From assembly GCA_902363665.1 (NCBI GenBank), contig CABJAW010000014.1:51549-115548 (forward strand): a DNA stretch of 64,000 bases, in the 5' to 3' direction. Below are positions 23,361 through 33,263 of the stretch, piece by piece. The DNA is from Lachnospiraceae bacterium. Lineage in GTDB: Bacteria > Bacillota > Clostridia > Lachnospirales > Lachnospiraceae. The position numbers and the translations under genes were made by a program. Position 1 is the stretch's first letter. Each line of letters opens with the position of its first letter. The notes under the pieces are model-generated. The model was not told the DNA's origin, did no database searches, and worked only from the letters and a program-made list of their open reading frames with translations.

Positions 23361-24545
23361 TCATTTCAACATATCTGCATACTTCTTTATCATTTTTTTC
23401 ATTTTGTGCATTTCACTCTTGCATTTATTGCGGTCAGCATTCATTAACGCCATGCACAGCTCTGTCTGACTGTATAAATTTGCAAGCATTGTATGGAACT
23501 GCGCGATCTGTTTATGAAGGTTTTCGTTTTCCTGATCAGCCTGCAACAGGCGATTTTTTCGATCAAGGGCTTCCCTGATTTTAGCTGCCAGGTCAACCGG
23601 CGGATCTGTTTTTTCTGTACTATGTTGTTCTTCTGCCCCAGATTCTCTATCTGTTTCTTCTTTCGCCATCTGCTCAGCTTTGGTTTTTTCACTTGCTGCT
23701 GTTTCTTCCAGAACATCTGGAGCAGATTTTTTCATGCTTTCTTTTTGTTTTTCCACTTCTTTCAGATTTTCACTGTCAGCGATTTCTGTATGCACATTTT
23801 GTTTTTCTTCTGCTGCTGTCGGTGTAGCTTCTTTCGGACAGTCCGTCTCTTTGCTGAGCATCTCCGTATCCAGGCTTTCTGTTGTTATTTCATATTTATT
23901 TTCAGCATTTTCCTCCTGTTCTGGCTCTTCTATCCAGATTCCTGATTTCATGCTTTTCTCCGGCTCATCCTTCTCCTCTTTTTCGTTTTCTTCTGCCCCA
24001 TTCTCTCCCTCTTCCGCTTTATTATTGTCATTCTTTGAGGCGAACGTCTTCTCATCCTGTTTTTCTTCTGCCTCCAGGCTGTGCGTGTGTCTTACCTTTC
24101 CGTTTGCGTCTTCCTGCTTTTCTCCTGTTTCGTTAAAAATCTCTCCTGTCCGTTTCTTCTCTTCTTCCGGCTCTGTCTTTTTCTCTGCCTTCTTCTCTGC
24201 TTTTTCGTCTTTCGTCAAAGACGCTTCCTGTGCATCTGTCTCCCGAAGCAGTCCCTTATATTCTTCCTCTTTCTTTTTCAACTCACCAAGCTGTTTTTTT
24301 ACTTCCTCGATCTCTTTTTCTATTGCCTGTTGTTTTTCCTGTGCCTGTGCCAGTTTTTCAAGTCCTCCGGCTGCTGCGATTCTCGGTGAGAAAATATTTT
24401 GTTCCAGATCATTTTCTTTCTGCAGGTTTGCAATCCATTCCTGCCCTGTCTGATATTCCTGCTGCAGTTTTTTCAGTTTTTCCACATAACGTCCCATTTC
24501 TTCCTGATTTACATCCATCAGGTTTATAATATATTCTTTCAGCAT
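23361..24545 (-). CDS. Large acidic coiled-coil protein, function unknown
   Basis: A 394-residue protein. Residues 1-120 are heptad-rich (EEMGRYVEKLKKLQQEYQTGQEWIANLQKENDLEQNIF, then AQAQEKQQAIEKEIEEVKKQLGELKKKEEEYKGLL). Residues 125-320 are a low-complexity Glu/Lys linker. The last 80 residues are again helical (DLAAKIREALDRKNRLLQADQENENLHKQIAQFHTMLANLYSQTELCMALMNADRNKCKSEMHKMKKMIKKYADMLK). No family recognised, no signal or membrane segment. The start is the ATG at 24545 with GAGGAAG upstream. It stands alone between the parS region and the alpha/beta hydrolase, and ends at a terminator that contains parS, so a role near the centromere is possible but not shown. Confidence 0.7.
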   Translation of the reverse strand: MLKEYIINLMDVNQEEMGRYVEKLKKLQQEYQTGQEWIANLQKENDLEQNIFSPRIAAAGGLEKLAQAQEKQQAIEKEIEEVKKQLGELKKKEEEYKGLLRETDAQEASLTKDEKAEKKAEKKTEPEEEKKRTGEIFNETGEKQEDANGKVRHTHSLEAEEKQDEKTFASKNDNNKAEEGENGAEENEKEEKDEPEKSMKSGIWIEEPEQEENAENKYEITTESLDTEMLSKETDCPKEATPTAAEEKQNVHTEIADSENLKEVEKQKESMKKSAPDVLEETAASEKTKAEQMAKEETDRESGAEEQHSTEKTDPPVDLAAKIREALDRKNRLLQADQENENLHKQIAQFHTMLANLYSQTELCMALMNADRNKCKSEMHKMKKMIKKYADMLK

Positions 24546-24627
24546 TATATCACTTCCTCTCTTTCCAAGTGCTTTTTCTTCCTTTAACAATCATACCCCA
24601 CTTGCACCGAAAAGGAAAGATTTTTTA

Positions 24628-24656
24628 TTGTAACATTTCAGGGAATGGTTTATACT
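24628..24656 (+). promoter_or_regulatory. Sigma-A-type promoter of the alpha/beta hydrolase gene
   Basis: TTGTAA, 17-nt spacer, TATACT; the start codon is 66 nt downstream of the -10. Confidence 0.75.
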
Positions 24657-24721
24657 AAAAAGAAAAACAGCATCTGTTTAACAGTTTTTATATCCCTGCT
24701 GTAGAAAGGAATGATCTCATT

Positions 24722-25663
24722 ATGAAAAAACGCAAATCCTTATTAAAAACTTCCGTGTTCGTTCTTGGGGCACTTGAAATCTTTAATAAAGTAATCGATT
24801 CTTCATCCATTGTGAATACTAACACAAGAACCGGCGGCAAATATTATCATTGGAAACACGGCGATATCTTCTATCATATATATGGCGAAAAGGAGAATCC
24901 GCCGCTTCTTCTCATCCACGACCTGACAGTCGGTTCTTCCAGCTATGAATGGCATCATCTCGCCAAACAGCTGACTGACACATATCGAATCTATACGATC
25001 GATCTTGTCGGCTGCGGAAAATCCGACAAGCCGGGGATTACCTATACCAATTATTTTTACGTGCAGATGATCACTGATTTCGTAACCGAAGTGATTGGTC
25101 AAAAAACCAATGTTGCTGCAACCGGTCTTTCCAATTCCTTTCTCCTGCTCGCAAATGCAATGAATCATGACCTCTTTAATGAAATCATGATGGTAAGTCC
25201 GACAGATCTGACCACCTTAAAGAAAACGCCAGATGATCGTTCCCGCTTTATTGTCCGCGCTTTCGAGCTTCCGATTATAGGAAAAGCACTGTATTATGCA
25301 TTCACCAACCGCATGAATACGGAATATTATCTGACTGAAACCTGTTTCTTTGATTCGTTTCACATGGAACCTTCCGTTGTAAAAGCTTACTATGATGCCG
25401 CACATGCCGGAAACGGCAACGGAAAATATCTGCTTGCAAGTCAGTTTGGAAATTATCTGTATGCGGATGTTTCACGTGCATTAAAAGCTGCCGACAACCG
25501 AATTGTTCTTGTCATCGGCACTCAGAACAAAAAGGCAGACACTCTGATCCGTGAGTACCGGGCAATTCAGCCGCATCTTGTAATTGAGCCAATCTCCGAA
25601 TCTAAACTTCTTCCACAGCTTGAAAATGAAGAGGAGATGCTTGAGCTTCTCTACACATTCTAA
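24722..25663 (+). CDS. Alpha/beta hydrolase with N-terminal membrane anchor
   Basis: A 313-residue alpha/beta-fold hydrolase. The core has PPLLLIHDLTVGSSSYEWHHLAKQLTDTYRIYTIDLVGCGKSDKP (oxyanion-hole region) and a nucleophile elbow TGLSNSFLLL, that is G-x-S-x-S where G-x-S-x-G is usual. A weakly hydrophobic N-terminus (LLKTSVFVLGALEIF) could anchor or signal. The late active-site His is not clear: candidates are few near the C-terminus. The substrate is unknown. It is a single rightward gene between leftward operons, with its own promoter and terminator. Confidence 0.82.
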   Translation: MKKRKSLLKTSVFVLGALEIFNKVIDSSSIVNTNTRTGGKYYHWKHGDIFYHIYGEKENPPLLLIHDLTVGSSSYEWHHLAKQLTDTYRIYTIDLVGCGKSDKPGITYTNYFYVQMITDFVTEVIGQKTNVAATGLSNSFLLLANAMNHDLFNEIMMVSPTDLTTLKKTPDDRSRFIVRAFELPIIGKALYYAFTNRMNTEYYLTETCFFDSFHMEPSVVKAYYDAAHAGNGNGKYLLASQFGNYLYADVSRALKAADNRIVLVIGTQNKKADTLIREYRAIQPHLVIEPISESKLLPQLENEEEMLELLYTF

Positions 25664-25703
25664 ATTATTCTGTCAGATCTGCCCATAGCGTATCTGAAAA
25701 ATG

Positions 25704-25760
25704 AAAAACTCCTGCTCCAGAACGCACCTTTTCTTCGTGCATCCTGTCACAGGAGTTTTT
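25704..25760. terminator. Bidirectional terminator between convergent genes
   Basis: AAAAACTCCTG, a 35-nt loop with further pairing, CAGGAGTTTTT. It lies between the hydrolase gene and rsmG. Confidence 0.8.
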
Positions 25761-25822
25761 CTCTTCCCTTTTTCTTACTTTTCTGCTCTTACTTAACAAA
25801 GCAAACTCGGCTTCTCCATCTT

Positions 25823-26626
25823 TTACTGCTTCTCTTTCTTCCCCTTTTTTCCACCTGGCTTCGTTTTTTCGGACAGCGGCTCCTTTGACGGCAGCCCTGC
25901 TTTCCGTGGAAATTTTGCCGGCGTCGGACGCTCTTTTCGAATCAAAATAAAGCTTCTCGGAATATCGCTGCCCGGTAAAATCAGCTCTTTCTTCTCCTCG
26001 ATTCTGCCTCCGAGAAGCGAGACTGCCGTGCCCGCCTCCTTCACTTCTTCATCGATCTTTGTAGATTTATAAGAAATAAACAATCCATCGATTTTTATAA
26101 ATGGGATGCAATATTCGGAAAGTGTCGATAGATTGGCTACTGCTCTTGATACGCAGAAGTCAAACTTTCCTCGATACTCCTCTTTTTTCGCATAGTCCTC
26201 CGCTCTTCCATGAACCGCCTGTGCGTCTTTCAGCTGCAGCAGAGAAATCACCTCATTTAAAAACTGTACTCTTTTATTCAGTGAGTCCAGCAGAACGATC
26301 TTAAGATGCGGATACACGATCTTCAGCGGAATTCCCGGAAAACCTGCTCCCGTCCCGACATCGATCACACTTTTCGCTTTCCCGATATCATACACGGCTG
26401 CCGCTGCCAGGCTGTCCGCAAAATGCTTCTCCACAACCGCTTCATATTCCGTGATCGCAGTCAGATTCATCACCTGATTTTTCTCCACGAGATATTCATA
26501 ATACTGCAGAAACTGGATTTTCTGCTCCTTCGTCAGTGTAATACCAAAGTCAAGGAATCTCTGCTCCAGAAGCGACACATCATAGCGTTCCAGCAATTCC
26601 TCTCCCATACTCATTTGATCACTCAT
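25823..26626 (-). CDS. rsmG: 16S rRNA (guanine-N7) methyltransferase RsmG
   Basis: A 267-residue SAM-dependent methyltransferase for G527 (E. coli numbering) of 16S rRNA. The SAM site is [40 protein letters not shown], then [35 protein letters not shown]. Usual length is about 240 residues; here a Lys/Pro-rich tail of some 30 residues ([34 protein letters not shown]) is added. The ATG lies 8 nt inside the end of mnmG, so the two are coupled. Last gene of the rpmH-to-rsmG run. Confidence 0.96.
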   Translation of the reverse strand: MSDQMSMGEELLERYDVSLLEQRFLDFGITLTKEQKIQFLQYYEYLVEKNQVMNLTAITEYEAVVEKHFADSLAAAAVYDIGKAKSVIDVGTGAGFPGIPLKIVYPHLKIVLLDSLNKRVQFLNEVISLLQLKDAQAVHGRAEDYAKKEEYRGKFDFCVSRAVANLSTLSEYCIPFIKIDGLFISYKSTKIDEEVKEAGTAVSLLGGRIEEKKELILPGSDIPRSFILIRKERPTPAKFPRKAGLPSKEPLSEKTKPGGKKGKKEKQ

Positions 26627-28520
26627 TATTTTCTCCCTGTTTTCTGTGCATGCCTCCGGTCAGATACACAAGCAGCACGGAAACATCCGCAGGCGAAACG
26701 CCTGCCAGTCTGGATGCCTGGCCGATCGATTCCGGACGGTACTGCTTCAGTTTCTGTCTGGCCTCCGTGCGCAGGCTTGGTACTGCGTCATAATCCATAT
26801 CTGCCGGAAGCTTTTTCCGCTCCATCTTTTTAAACTGTTCTACCTGCTTTTCCTGACGCTCCAGATATCCGCGGTACTTGATATTAATGTTTACCTCCTC
26901 GCCAACGTCTGCCTCCAGCTCCGGGCGCTGCGGATCTATTTCCGCAAGCATCTCATACGTCAGTTCCGGTCTGCGGATCAGCTCTGCCAGCGTTGCCGAG
27001 GTTTTTAATGCGGTGCTTCCATGCGCTTCCAGGCAGTGTTGTACCGCTTCATTCGCTCCAATATGCACCTGCTCCACACGCTTTATTTCTTCCGCAATTT
27101 CCCGCTCTTTTTTCAGCAGCTTCTGATATCGTTCTTCATCAATCAGTCCAACCTCATAGCCTTTTTTCGTCAGACGCATATCTGCATTGTCCTGCCGCAG
27201 CAGCAAACGGTACTCTGCCCTGGAGGTCATCATCCGATACGGTTCCCTGTTTTCCTTCGTCACCAGATCATCGATCAGCACGCCGATATACGCTTCGGAA
27301 CGATCCAGAATCAGCGGTTCTTTTCCCTGGATCTTCCGCGCTGCATTGATCCCGGCGATCAGTCCCTGTGCCGCCGCCTCTTCATAGCCGGAGCTTCCGT
27401 TAAACTGGCCGGCACTGAACAGGCCGGAGATATTTTTAAATTCCAGGGAAAGCGACAGCGCTCTCGCATCAATACAGTCATACTCAATCGCGTATGCGTT
27501 CCTCACGATCTGCGCATGTTCCAGTCCCGGTACAGAACGGTACATCGCGATCTGCACATCCTCCGGAAGAGAGCTCGACATACCTCCAATATACATTTCA
27601 TCCGTGTGGATGCCCTCCGGCTCAATAAATACCTGATGGCGTTCCTTATCCGCAAACCGGACAACCTTATCCTCAATCGACGGACAGTAGCGCGGGCCGG
27701 TACCCTCGATCATTCCGGAATACAGCGGAGAACGATCCAGATTGCTGCGGATGATCTCATGCGTCTTCGGATTCGTGTAAGTCAGCCAACAGGAAACCTG
27801 CTCCTTCTGGATGCTTTCCGGATCGGTCGTAAATGAGAACGGTACGATCCGCTCATCGCCTTTCTGCTCCTCCATCTTTGAAAAATCAATGGACTTTTTC
27901 GCGATTCGCGCCGGGGTACCTGTCTTAAAGCGCCGCAGTTCCACTTTGTTTGCCTTTAGAGAATCCGTAAGATAATTTGCCGCCTGCAGTCCGTTCGGCC
28001 CTGTATGCACGCTCACATCCCCGTAGATGCATCTTGCTTTCAGATACGTACCGGTACAGAGGATTGCTGCTTTGCAGTGATATACGGCACCAGAGTACGT
28101 TCTGACACCGGTTAAAGCGCCGTCCTCCACGATCAGCTCCGTCACTTCCATCTGCCGGATCATCAGATTGTCCGTCCGCTCCAGCACCTGGCGCATACTG
28201 CGTGAATAATCGGATTTGTCCGCCTGTGCGCGCAGAGAATGGACCGCCGGTCCTTTTGATTTATTCAGCATCTTCGACTGGATAAAGGTTCGATCGATAT
28301 TTTTTCCCATTTCACCGCCAAGTGCATCGATCTCGCGCACCAGATGGCCTTTTGAGCTGCCCCCGATGTTCGGATTGCACGGCATCAGCGCAATGCTGTC
28401 AACGCTCACGGTAAACAGAGCCGTCTGCATCCCGAGCCTTGCACAGGCAAGCGCCGCCTCACAGCCTGCATGTCCGGCTCCGACAACCACGACATCCACA
28501 TACTCTTCTACTTTACTCAT
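26619..28520 (-). CDS. mnmG: tRNA uridine-34 5-carboxymethylaminomethyl synthase MnmG
   Basis: A 633-residue FAD enzyme that, with MnmE, modifies U34 of certain tRNAs. The N-terminal dinucleotide motif is [20 protein letters not shown]; other landmarks are [26 protein letters not shown] and [18 protein letters not shown], both standard for the family, and [25 protein letters not shown] for the second FAD contact. The C-terminal helical domain binds MnmE. Overlaps rsmG; 122 nt after mnmE. Confidence 0.97.
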   Translation of the reverse strand: MSKVEEYVDVVVVGAGHAGCEAALACARLGMQTALFTVSVDSIALMPCNPNIGGSSKGHLVREIDALGGEMGKNIDRTFIQSKMLNKSKGPAVHSLRAQADKSDYSRSMRQVLERTDNLMIRQMEVTELIVEDGALTGVRTYSGAVYHCKAAILCTGTYLKARCIYGDVSVHTGPNGLQAANYLTDSLKANKVELRRFKTGTPARIAKKSIDFSKMEEQKGDERIVPFSFTTDPESIQKEQVSCWLTYTNPKTHEIIRSNLDRSPLYSGMIEGTGPRYCPSIEDKVVRFADKERHQVFIEPEGIHTDEMYIGGMSSSLPEDVQIAMYRSVPGLEHAQIVRNAYAIEYDCIDARALSLSLEFKNISGLFSAGQFNGSSGYEEAAAQGLIAGINAARKIQGKEPLILDRSEAYIGVLIDDLVTKENREPYRMMTSRAEYRLLLRQDNADMRLTKKGYEVGLIDEERYQKLLKKEREIAEEIKRVEQVHIGANEAVQHCLEAHGSTALKTSATLAELIRRPELTYEMLAEIDPQRPELEADVGEEVNINIKYRGYLERQEKQVEQFKKMERKKLPADMDYDAVPSLRTEARQKLKQYRPESIGQASRLAGVSPADVSVLLVYLTGGMHRKQGENNE

Positions 28521-28642
28521 TTCTTTCTTCCTCTTTCTTTTTGCTCATGCTGCTCACACATCCGTTTCACAGAACCCTTCCGTGTCCTTCCGCCTGCATT
28601 GCTCCAGGCCATGCAGACGAAATTTTCCCGTCATATATTCCA

Positions 28643-30037
28643 TTATTTTCCCATACAGAACCGGCTGAAAATCTCATTTACCAGATCCTCACCGACGGAC
28701 TCGCCCAGGATTGCGCCCAGCGCCTCATACGCGCTCATTAAATCAATCGAGTAGAAATCCTCGGGAAGCCCCAGAGAAATGCTCTCAAGAACCTTTAAAA
28801 CGCTTTCACGGGCATTTACAAGGTCTGCTTTCTGCCTGGCATTCGTAATATACACCTCATCATTGAAAGAAAGCTCTCCGCGGTAAAACAGCTCCCGGAT
28901 TGTCTGTTCCAGAAGTTCAATCCCGTTTCCTTCCCGCGCCGATACCGAAAGAACCGGATACTGTTCCCCCGTTATTTTCTTTAAATCCTCCGCCGTCACT
29001 GCTGGCGGAAGATCCGATTTGTTCAGGATCAGAACGGCCTTTTTGCCGCCAAGGGAGTGCAGGATCTCCCGGTCATTTTCATCCAGTTCCTGCGAGGAAT
29101 CTGCCACGTACAGAATCAGATCTGCCTGCTGTGCTTTTTCCTTCGCACGCTCAACTCCGATCCGCTCCACAACATCCTCCGTCTCCCGGATTCCTGCCGT
29201 ATCGATCATATTTAAGGTGAGACCGTTCAATGAAATGCTCTCCTCGAGCACATCACGCGTCGTTCCCGCCACCTCCGTAACGATCGCCCGTTCTTCGCCG
29301 AGCATTGCGTTTAAAAGTGAAGACTTTCCTGCATTCGGCCTGCCGAGGATCACAGTCTGGATTCCTTCTTTCATGATACGGCCATTGTCCGCTGAATCAA
29401 TCAGATGGGTAATTTCCTGCTCCAGCTCCCGTGCCTCTTTTTCCAGACGCTCCGGATACCCCTCCAGCGAGATATGCTCCGGATCATCAAGCGCTGACTC
29501 GATAAATGCGATCTGGTAAAGAATCCGTTCCCTGATTTTCTGTACAGCCGCCTGGACTGCGCCTTTTAACTGGCTGACAGAGCTTTTTAATGCATATTCA
29601 TTTTTTGCCTGGATCACATCAATTACTGCCTCTGCCTGAGACAGATCGATCCGGCCGTTTAAAAATGCGCGTTTTGTAAATTCGCCCGGCTCTGCCGGGC
29701 GTGCGCCGTTTTTCAAAACCGCCTCCAGCACACGGCGCACAGCGTAAACACCGCCATGGCAGTTGATTTCCACTGTATCTTCCGCCGTGAAGCTCTTTGG
29801 TCCCCGCATCAGCATCACAAGCACTTCATCAACCACTTCATCGCCGTCCACAATATATCCATAATGGATCGTGTGCGATGCCTGATCTTTCAGATGCACT
29901 CTGCCGCCTTTGGAACGGTAAACGCGGTCCGCTACTGTGACCGCGTCCGCTCCGCTGATCCGGATAATCCCGATTCCTGCGCTCGATACTGCCGTCGAGA
30001 TCGCCGCTATTGTATCATTTTCCATGTTGTATGCCAT
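28643..30037 (-). CDS. mnmE: tRNA modification GTPase MnmE
   Basis: A 464-residue protein with an N-terminal tetrahydrofolate-binding domain (DTIAAISTAVSSAGIGIIRISG), a helical domain, an inserted G domain from about residue 220 (G1 LGRPNAGKSSLLN, G2 TTRD, G3 DTAGIRET, G4 LNKSD) and the C-terminal FCMGK catalytic cysteine motif. It partners MnmG. Start ATG at 30037, with a weak AGAGA ribosome site; MENDT four codons later is an alternative. Repeat family 2 lies directly upstream. Confidence 0.96.
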   Translation of the reverse strand: MAYNMENDTIAAISTAVSSAGIGIIRISGADAVTVADRVYRSKGGRVHLKDQASHTIHYGYIVDGDEVVDEVLVMLMRGPKSFTAEDTVEINCHGGVYAVRRVLEAVLKNGARPAEPGEFTKRAFLNGRIDLSQAEAVIDVIQAKNEYALKSSVSQLKGAVQAAVQKIRERILYQIAFIESALDDPEHISLEGYPERLEKEARELEQEITHLIDSADNGRIMKEGIQTVILGRPNAGKSSLLNAMLGEERAIVTEVAGTTRDVLEESISLNGLTLNMIDTAGIRETEDVVERIGVERAKEKAQQADLILYVADSSQELDENDREILHSLGGKKAVLILNKSDLPPAVTAEDLKKITGEQYPVLSVSAREGNGIELLEQTIRELFYRGELSFNDEVYITNARQKADLVNARESVLKVLESISLGLPEDFYSIDLMSAYEALGAILGESVGEDLVNEIFSRFCMGK

Positions 30038-30059
30038 GTTTTTCTCTCCAATTCAATCA

Positions 30060-30176
30060 AAGCGGATATTCACAATCCGCTTCGCTCCTTGCAGGATTCA
30101 TAAGGGTTCCAGCCCCTAAGGAATCCTCCCCTGCTTATTGCTCTGCGCAACCTCTCAGGGGCTTGCGTGACTCGGT
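30060..30176 (-). repeat. Dispersed repeat family 2, copy between jag and mnmE
   Basis: Read on the minus strand: ACCGAGTCACGCAAGCCCCTG, GGTTGCGCAGAGCAATAAGC, one GGATTCCTTA unit, one CCCTTATGAATCC unit, and the end GCGGATTGTGAATATCCGC. It is a clean short member of the family and defines both ends. Confidence 0.75.
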
Positions 30177-30222
30177 AAAAAAAGAGTGCTGCACAATCTC
30201 CTCAATTATGCAACACTCTCTC
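30177..30222 (-). terminator. Terminator downstream of jag
   Basis: On the minus strand AGAGTGTTGCA, loop, TGCAGCACTCT followed by seven T residues. It lies 22 nt after the jag stop, so mnmE probably has a separate promoter inside the 30040-30180 region. Confidence 0.75.
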
Positions 30223-30244
30223 TTACATTGTCAACTTATAATGC

Positions 30245-31384
30245 TTACTCCTGTGGTGCTTCCGTCTGGGTTTCTGCCGGAGCTGTTTCCTGCGGCTGCG
30301 GGAATGCTTCGTGCTCTCTTCTTGTGCGGTAGCTGCCCTCCGGACGCGGTCTTCTCTGACGATATCCGCTGCGCTCCTGTGGTCTTCCCTCACTGCGGCC
30401 TTTCTTCGGCGTTACAACAACGCGTCGGTTCGGCTCGTCGCCCTCAGAATGAGTCGTAACATACGGATCATTCTGAAGTGCAGAATGGATGATCCGTCTC
30501 TCATACGGATTCATCGGCTCCAGGAATACCGGTCTTCTCGTCTTCTTTACCTTCATTGCAATGTTTTTTGCAAGATTCTCCAGCGTCGCTTTTCTGCGGC
30601 TGCGGTAATCCTCTGTATCAAGCTTGACGCGCACATAAGAAGCCTTTCCCTTATTTACCACAAGGGAGGTCAGATACTGAAGAGAATCAAGGGTCTGTCC
30701 TCGCTTACCGATCAGAAGTCCCATATCCTCGCCTTCGATCTCAACAGAAAGCGTATCCTCCGCAAACTCTGCACGGATCTCGACGTTCATCTCCATCACG
30801 CGGAACATTTCTTTCAGAAAATCAACTGCTCTGCGCTTTGCCTCTTCCGGATCAGCCGGTACACGCGGTGTCTTCGGCTCGGTCTCTGCCTGCTCTGGTG
30901 CAGAAGCAGTTTCCGCCTCCGGTTTCTTCTCTTTTGAACTTTCCCGGAACTCGCGTTTTTCTCTTGTAAACTCTTTCTTCGGCTCTCTGCGCTCTTCTTT
31001 CTTTGGCTCAGCTGCCATCTCCGGTGCAGCCTCTTTTTTCTGCGGCGTTTCCGTTCTGACTTCCTTCTTAAACTCTTTTTTGAAGTCTTTCTTAAAGTCA
31101 TTCTTCGTTTCTTTTCTGACTTCTTCTTTGCGGACTTCTTTTTTCGGCTCTCTCTTTGCCTTTTCCGGCTTGTCACTGCTGCCGAAGACTTCCTTCATCA
31201 GATCGTCATCCGTGAATTTTTTCTTTGCATCGATCACTGCTTTTTTTCCGCCGATTCCGAAAAATCCGCGTGATCCCTCGCTGATGACGGTATATTCGAT
31301 GTTGTCGCTGCTCGTTCCAAGCTGGATGGAGGCTTCTGTAACTGCATCAGCAACCGTTTTTGCTTCTACACGAATAGAATCCAT
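30245..31384 (-). CDS. jag: Jag/KhpB RNA-binding protein
   Basis: A 379-residue member of the Jag (SpoIIIJ-associated, KhpB) family. Residues 1-52 are the Jag_N domain (MDSIRVEAKTVADAVTEASIQLGTSSDNIEYTVISEGSRGFFGIGGKKAVIDAKK). A very charged linker of about 130 residues (repeated KKEVRKEE, EFKKEVRTE) follows. Then a KH domain (VEIEGEDMGLLIGKRGQTLDSLQYLTSLVVNK) and an R3H domain (NPYERRIIHSALQNDPYVTTHSEGDEPNRRVVV). The linker makes it longer than the usual 200-260 residues. It acts with KhpA in RNA binding and cell division in relatives. It lies 15 nt after yidC. Confidence 0.94.
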   Translation of the reverse strand: MDSIRVEAKTVADAVTEASIQLGTSSDNIEYTVISEGSRGFFGIGGKKAVIDAKKKFTDDDLMKEVFGSSDKPEKAKREPKKEVRKEEVRKETKNDFKKDFKKEFKKEVRTETPQKKEAAPEMAAEPKKEERREPKKEFTREKREFRESSKEKKPEAETASAPEQAETEPKTPRVPADPEEAKRRAVDFLKEMFRVMEMNVEIRAEFAEDTLSVEIEGEDMGLLIGKRGQTLDSLQYLTSLVVNKGKASYVRVKLDTEDYRSRRKATLENLAKNIAMKVKKTRRPVFLEPMNPYERRIIHSALQNDPYVTTHSEGDEPNRRVVVTPKKGRSEGRPQERSGYRQRRPRPEGSYRTRREHEAFPQPQETAPAETQTEAPQE

Positions 31385-31399
31385 AACCCTGTAATCCCC

Positions 31400-32671
31400 C
31401 TATTTCTTCTTCGCATGCTTATCATTGTACTGCTGTACCATCTGGGCTTTGGAAGCGAGGCTTCCCGGTTTTGCCTTCGTTGTGCTCTTATAGTACTCCG
31501 TCGCATTCTGGATCTTCTGATCCTTTTCCTCCTGCGTCAGCTCCGGCTTTGCAGGTTTTTCGATCGCCCGGGTATTCAGCTTTGCCGTATTCGTGATCTT
31601 CTGAGGCGGAAGCCCCTGTTTCTCACGCTTCTTATTGGCTTTCTCAATGTTCTTTTTCATGATCTCATCGAGATCCATCTTGTCAATCTGTTTGTTGACG
31701 ATCAGCTGCTGGATAGAACGTACTACCGCACCGGCAATCCAGTAGATACCCATACCTACCGGCAGCGTAAAGCAGAATACTGCAGACATCAGCGGCATCA
31801 TAACGTTCATCGTCTTCATCGTGCTGGCCATTGTATCTGCCTGCGCGTTTCCACTTGTCGCATTGTCATTCTGCGTGGACATCAGCTTTGTATTCAGCCA
31901 CTGTGTCAGCGCGGAAAGAAGCGGAACAAGAATCGCCGCAATGATCAGTGCAATGGAACCGGCTGCAAGCGCAGTCTGGAAAATAGACGCCGGTGAATCA
32001 GCGATGTTCAATCCAAGGAAGTAGTTCATGCGGTCTACATCCTTCTGCGTACTCGTGATCAAAGAGGACAGATCCGGGAACTGCTCTAAAAGCGCAGACC
32101 AGTTATCCGGCTTGAATTTGTAAAGTACATCGATCAGCGTCAGCTGTGTCATGTCATTGAATGTAACTGCATTCGTCTTTGCAATTTCCGCCATAAAATC
32201 CTGCGCTCCGTTTGTTTTAAGCAGCGCATCTGCCAGCGGAACAAAATAATTCTTTACGGATGTTACGTAAGCCGGAATATTCCAGATTACGCGGTACAGT
32301 GCAAACAGGATCGGCATCTGGATAACCATCTGCAGACAGCTTCCCATCGGGTTTACACCGTATTTCTGATAGACAGCCTGTGTCTCTTCGTTCATTTTCA
32401 TCATGGCTGCCTGATCCTGATTCTTACCCTTATACTTTTTCTGAATCGCCTGAAGCTCAGGATTCATCTTGCTCTGCAGCCTGGAAAATTTCTGCTGCTT
32501 GATCGTGAGCGGGAGCAGCAACATGTAGATTACAATCGTAAATAAAATAATACACAGACCGATGCTCTCAATTCCGATCTGTGACTGGACCCAGAAAATC
32601 GCATTCATAATGTAGCCAAGCAGTGTAGCTACCGGTCCGATAATGAATGTTGAGGTCTTGGTCAAAAGCAT
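31400..32671 (-). CDS. yidC: Membrane protein insertase YidC
   Basis: A 423-residue Oxa1/YidC insertase with five membrane helices. Landmarks: GIESIGLCIILFTIVIYMLLLPLTIKQQKFSRLQSKMNPELQAIQKKYKGK (with the groove Arg region and cytoplasmic hairpin), MGSCLQMVIQMPILFALYRVI, then MMPLMSAVFCFTLPVGMGIYWIAGAVVRSIQQLIV. No lipobox. An insert between helices 2 and 3 and a basic tail of about 90 residues are longer than in B. subtilis SpoIIIJ. It is downstream of yidD and upstream of jag. Confidence 0.96.
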   Translation of the reverse strand: MLLTKTSTFIIGPVATLLGYIMNAIFWVQSQIGIESIGLCIILFTIVIYMLLLPLTIKQQKFSRLQSKMNPELQAIQKKYKGKNQDQAAMMKMNEETQAVYQKYGVNPMGSCLQMVIQMPILFALYRVIWNIPAYVTSVKNYFVPLADALLKTNGAQDFMAEIAKTNAVTFNDMTQLTLIDVLYKFKPDNWSALLEQFPDLSSLITSTQKDVDRMNYFLGLNIADSPASIFQTALAAGSIALIIAAILVPLLSALTQWLNTKLMSTQNDNATSGNAQADTMASTMKTMNVMMPLMSAVFCFTLPVGMGIYWIAGAVVRSIQQLIVNKQIDKMDLDEIMKKNIEKANKKREKQGLPPQKITNTAKLNTRAIEKPAKPELTQEEKDQKIQNATEYYKSTTKAKPGSLASKAQMVQQYNDKHAKKK

Positions 32672-32686
32672 TTTTTAATTTCCTCC

Positions 32687-32905
32687 TCATGGAACGGGAT
32701 CGTATCCGCCTTTCGAAAAGGGATTGCATCGCAGGATCCTCCATGCAGCCAGAATGCTTCCTTTTACTGCTCCATATTTCTGGACTGCCTCCAGCCCGTA
32801 CTGACTGCAGGTCGGAAAATAAGGACACCTTGTACTTTTCAACGGCGAGAGATACTTCTGATAGCATCTAATCAGAAAGATCAGTATCTTTTTCATATTC
32901 GACAT
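32687..32905 (-). CDS. yidD: Membrane protein insertion efficiency factor YidD
   Basis: A 72-residue protein: an N-terminal amphipathic helix ([17 protein letters not shown]) and the family motif [46 protein letters not shown]. It assists YidC-dependent insertion in relatives. It overlaps the end of rnpA by up to 38 nt; starting at the second Met (32896) would reduce this to 29 nt. Confidence 0.94.
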   Translation of the reverse strand: MSNMKKILIFLIRCYQKYLSPLKSTRCPYFPTCSQYGLEAVQKYGAVKGSILAAWRILRCNPFSKGGYDPVP

Positions 32906-33263
32906 TCACTTCTTTCTTTTTCTCTCCACTTTCCAAAATACCATGGAGCCTTCCAAGATGAAGCAGCGCGCTCTCAATTTCAAAGAAGCTTCGCCCTTTC
33001 GCGCCTGGCCTTGCTACGACTACGATGTCAAGGCCTCTCACAAATAAATGTTCATTCAATCGATAACTTTCCCGGATCAGTCTTGTAATTCTGTGTCTGA
33101 TTACACTGTTTCCGACTTTTTTACTGACTGAAATTCCGATACGGTTTCCTGCGGTGTCCTGCTTCCTTATATACATGATCAGATATTTGTTGGCATACGA
33201 TCTGCCCCGTCTGTACACCCGCTGGAAATCCCCGTATTTTTTTAGAGATTCTGAAAAAATCAT
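32868..33263 (-). CDS. rnpA: Ribonuclease P protein component
   Basis: A 131-residue basic protein that partners RNase P RNA in 5' processing of tRNAs. Hallmarks: [20 protein letters not shown] and the RNR-type motif [25 protein letters not shown], then [12 protein letters not shown]. The C-terminal tail beyond residue 115 ([21 protein letters not shown]) is the part that overlaps yidD. It lies between rpmH and yidD. Confidence 0.96.
   Translation of the reverse strand: MIFSESLKKYGDFQRVYRRGRSYANKYLIMYIRKQDTAGNRIGISVSKKVGNSVIRHRITRLIRESYRLNEHLFVRGLDIVVVARPGAKGRSFFEIESALLHLGRLHGILESGEKKKEVNVEYEKDTDLSD

Noticed and set aside
23680..24453. A 257-codon Ser/Phe-rich frame on the plus strand
   Set aside because: It is the complement of the Glu/Lys-rich linker of the coiled-coil gene; low complexity on one strand gives Ser/Phe on the other.
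25469..25484. Seventh parS site in the alpha/beta hydrolase gene
   Set aside because: Only the left half TGTTTCACGTG matches; the right half departs at several positions.
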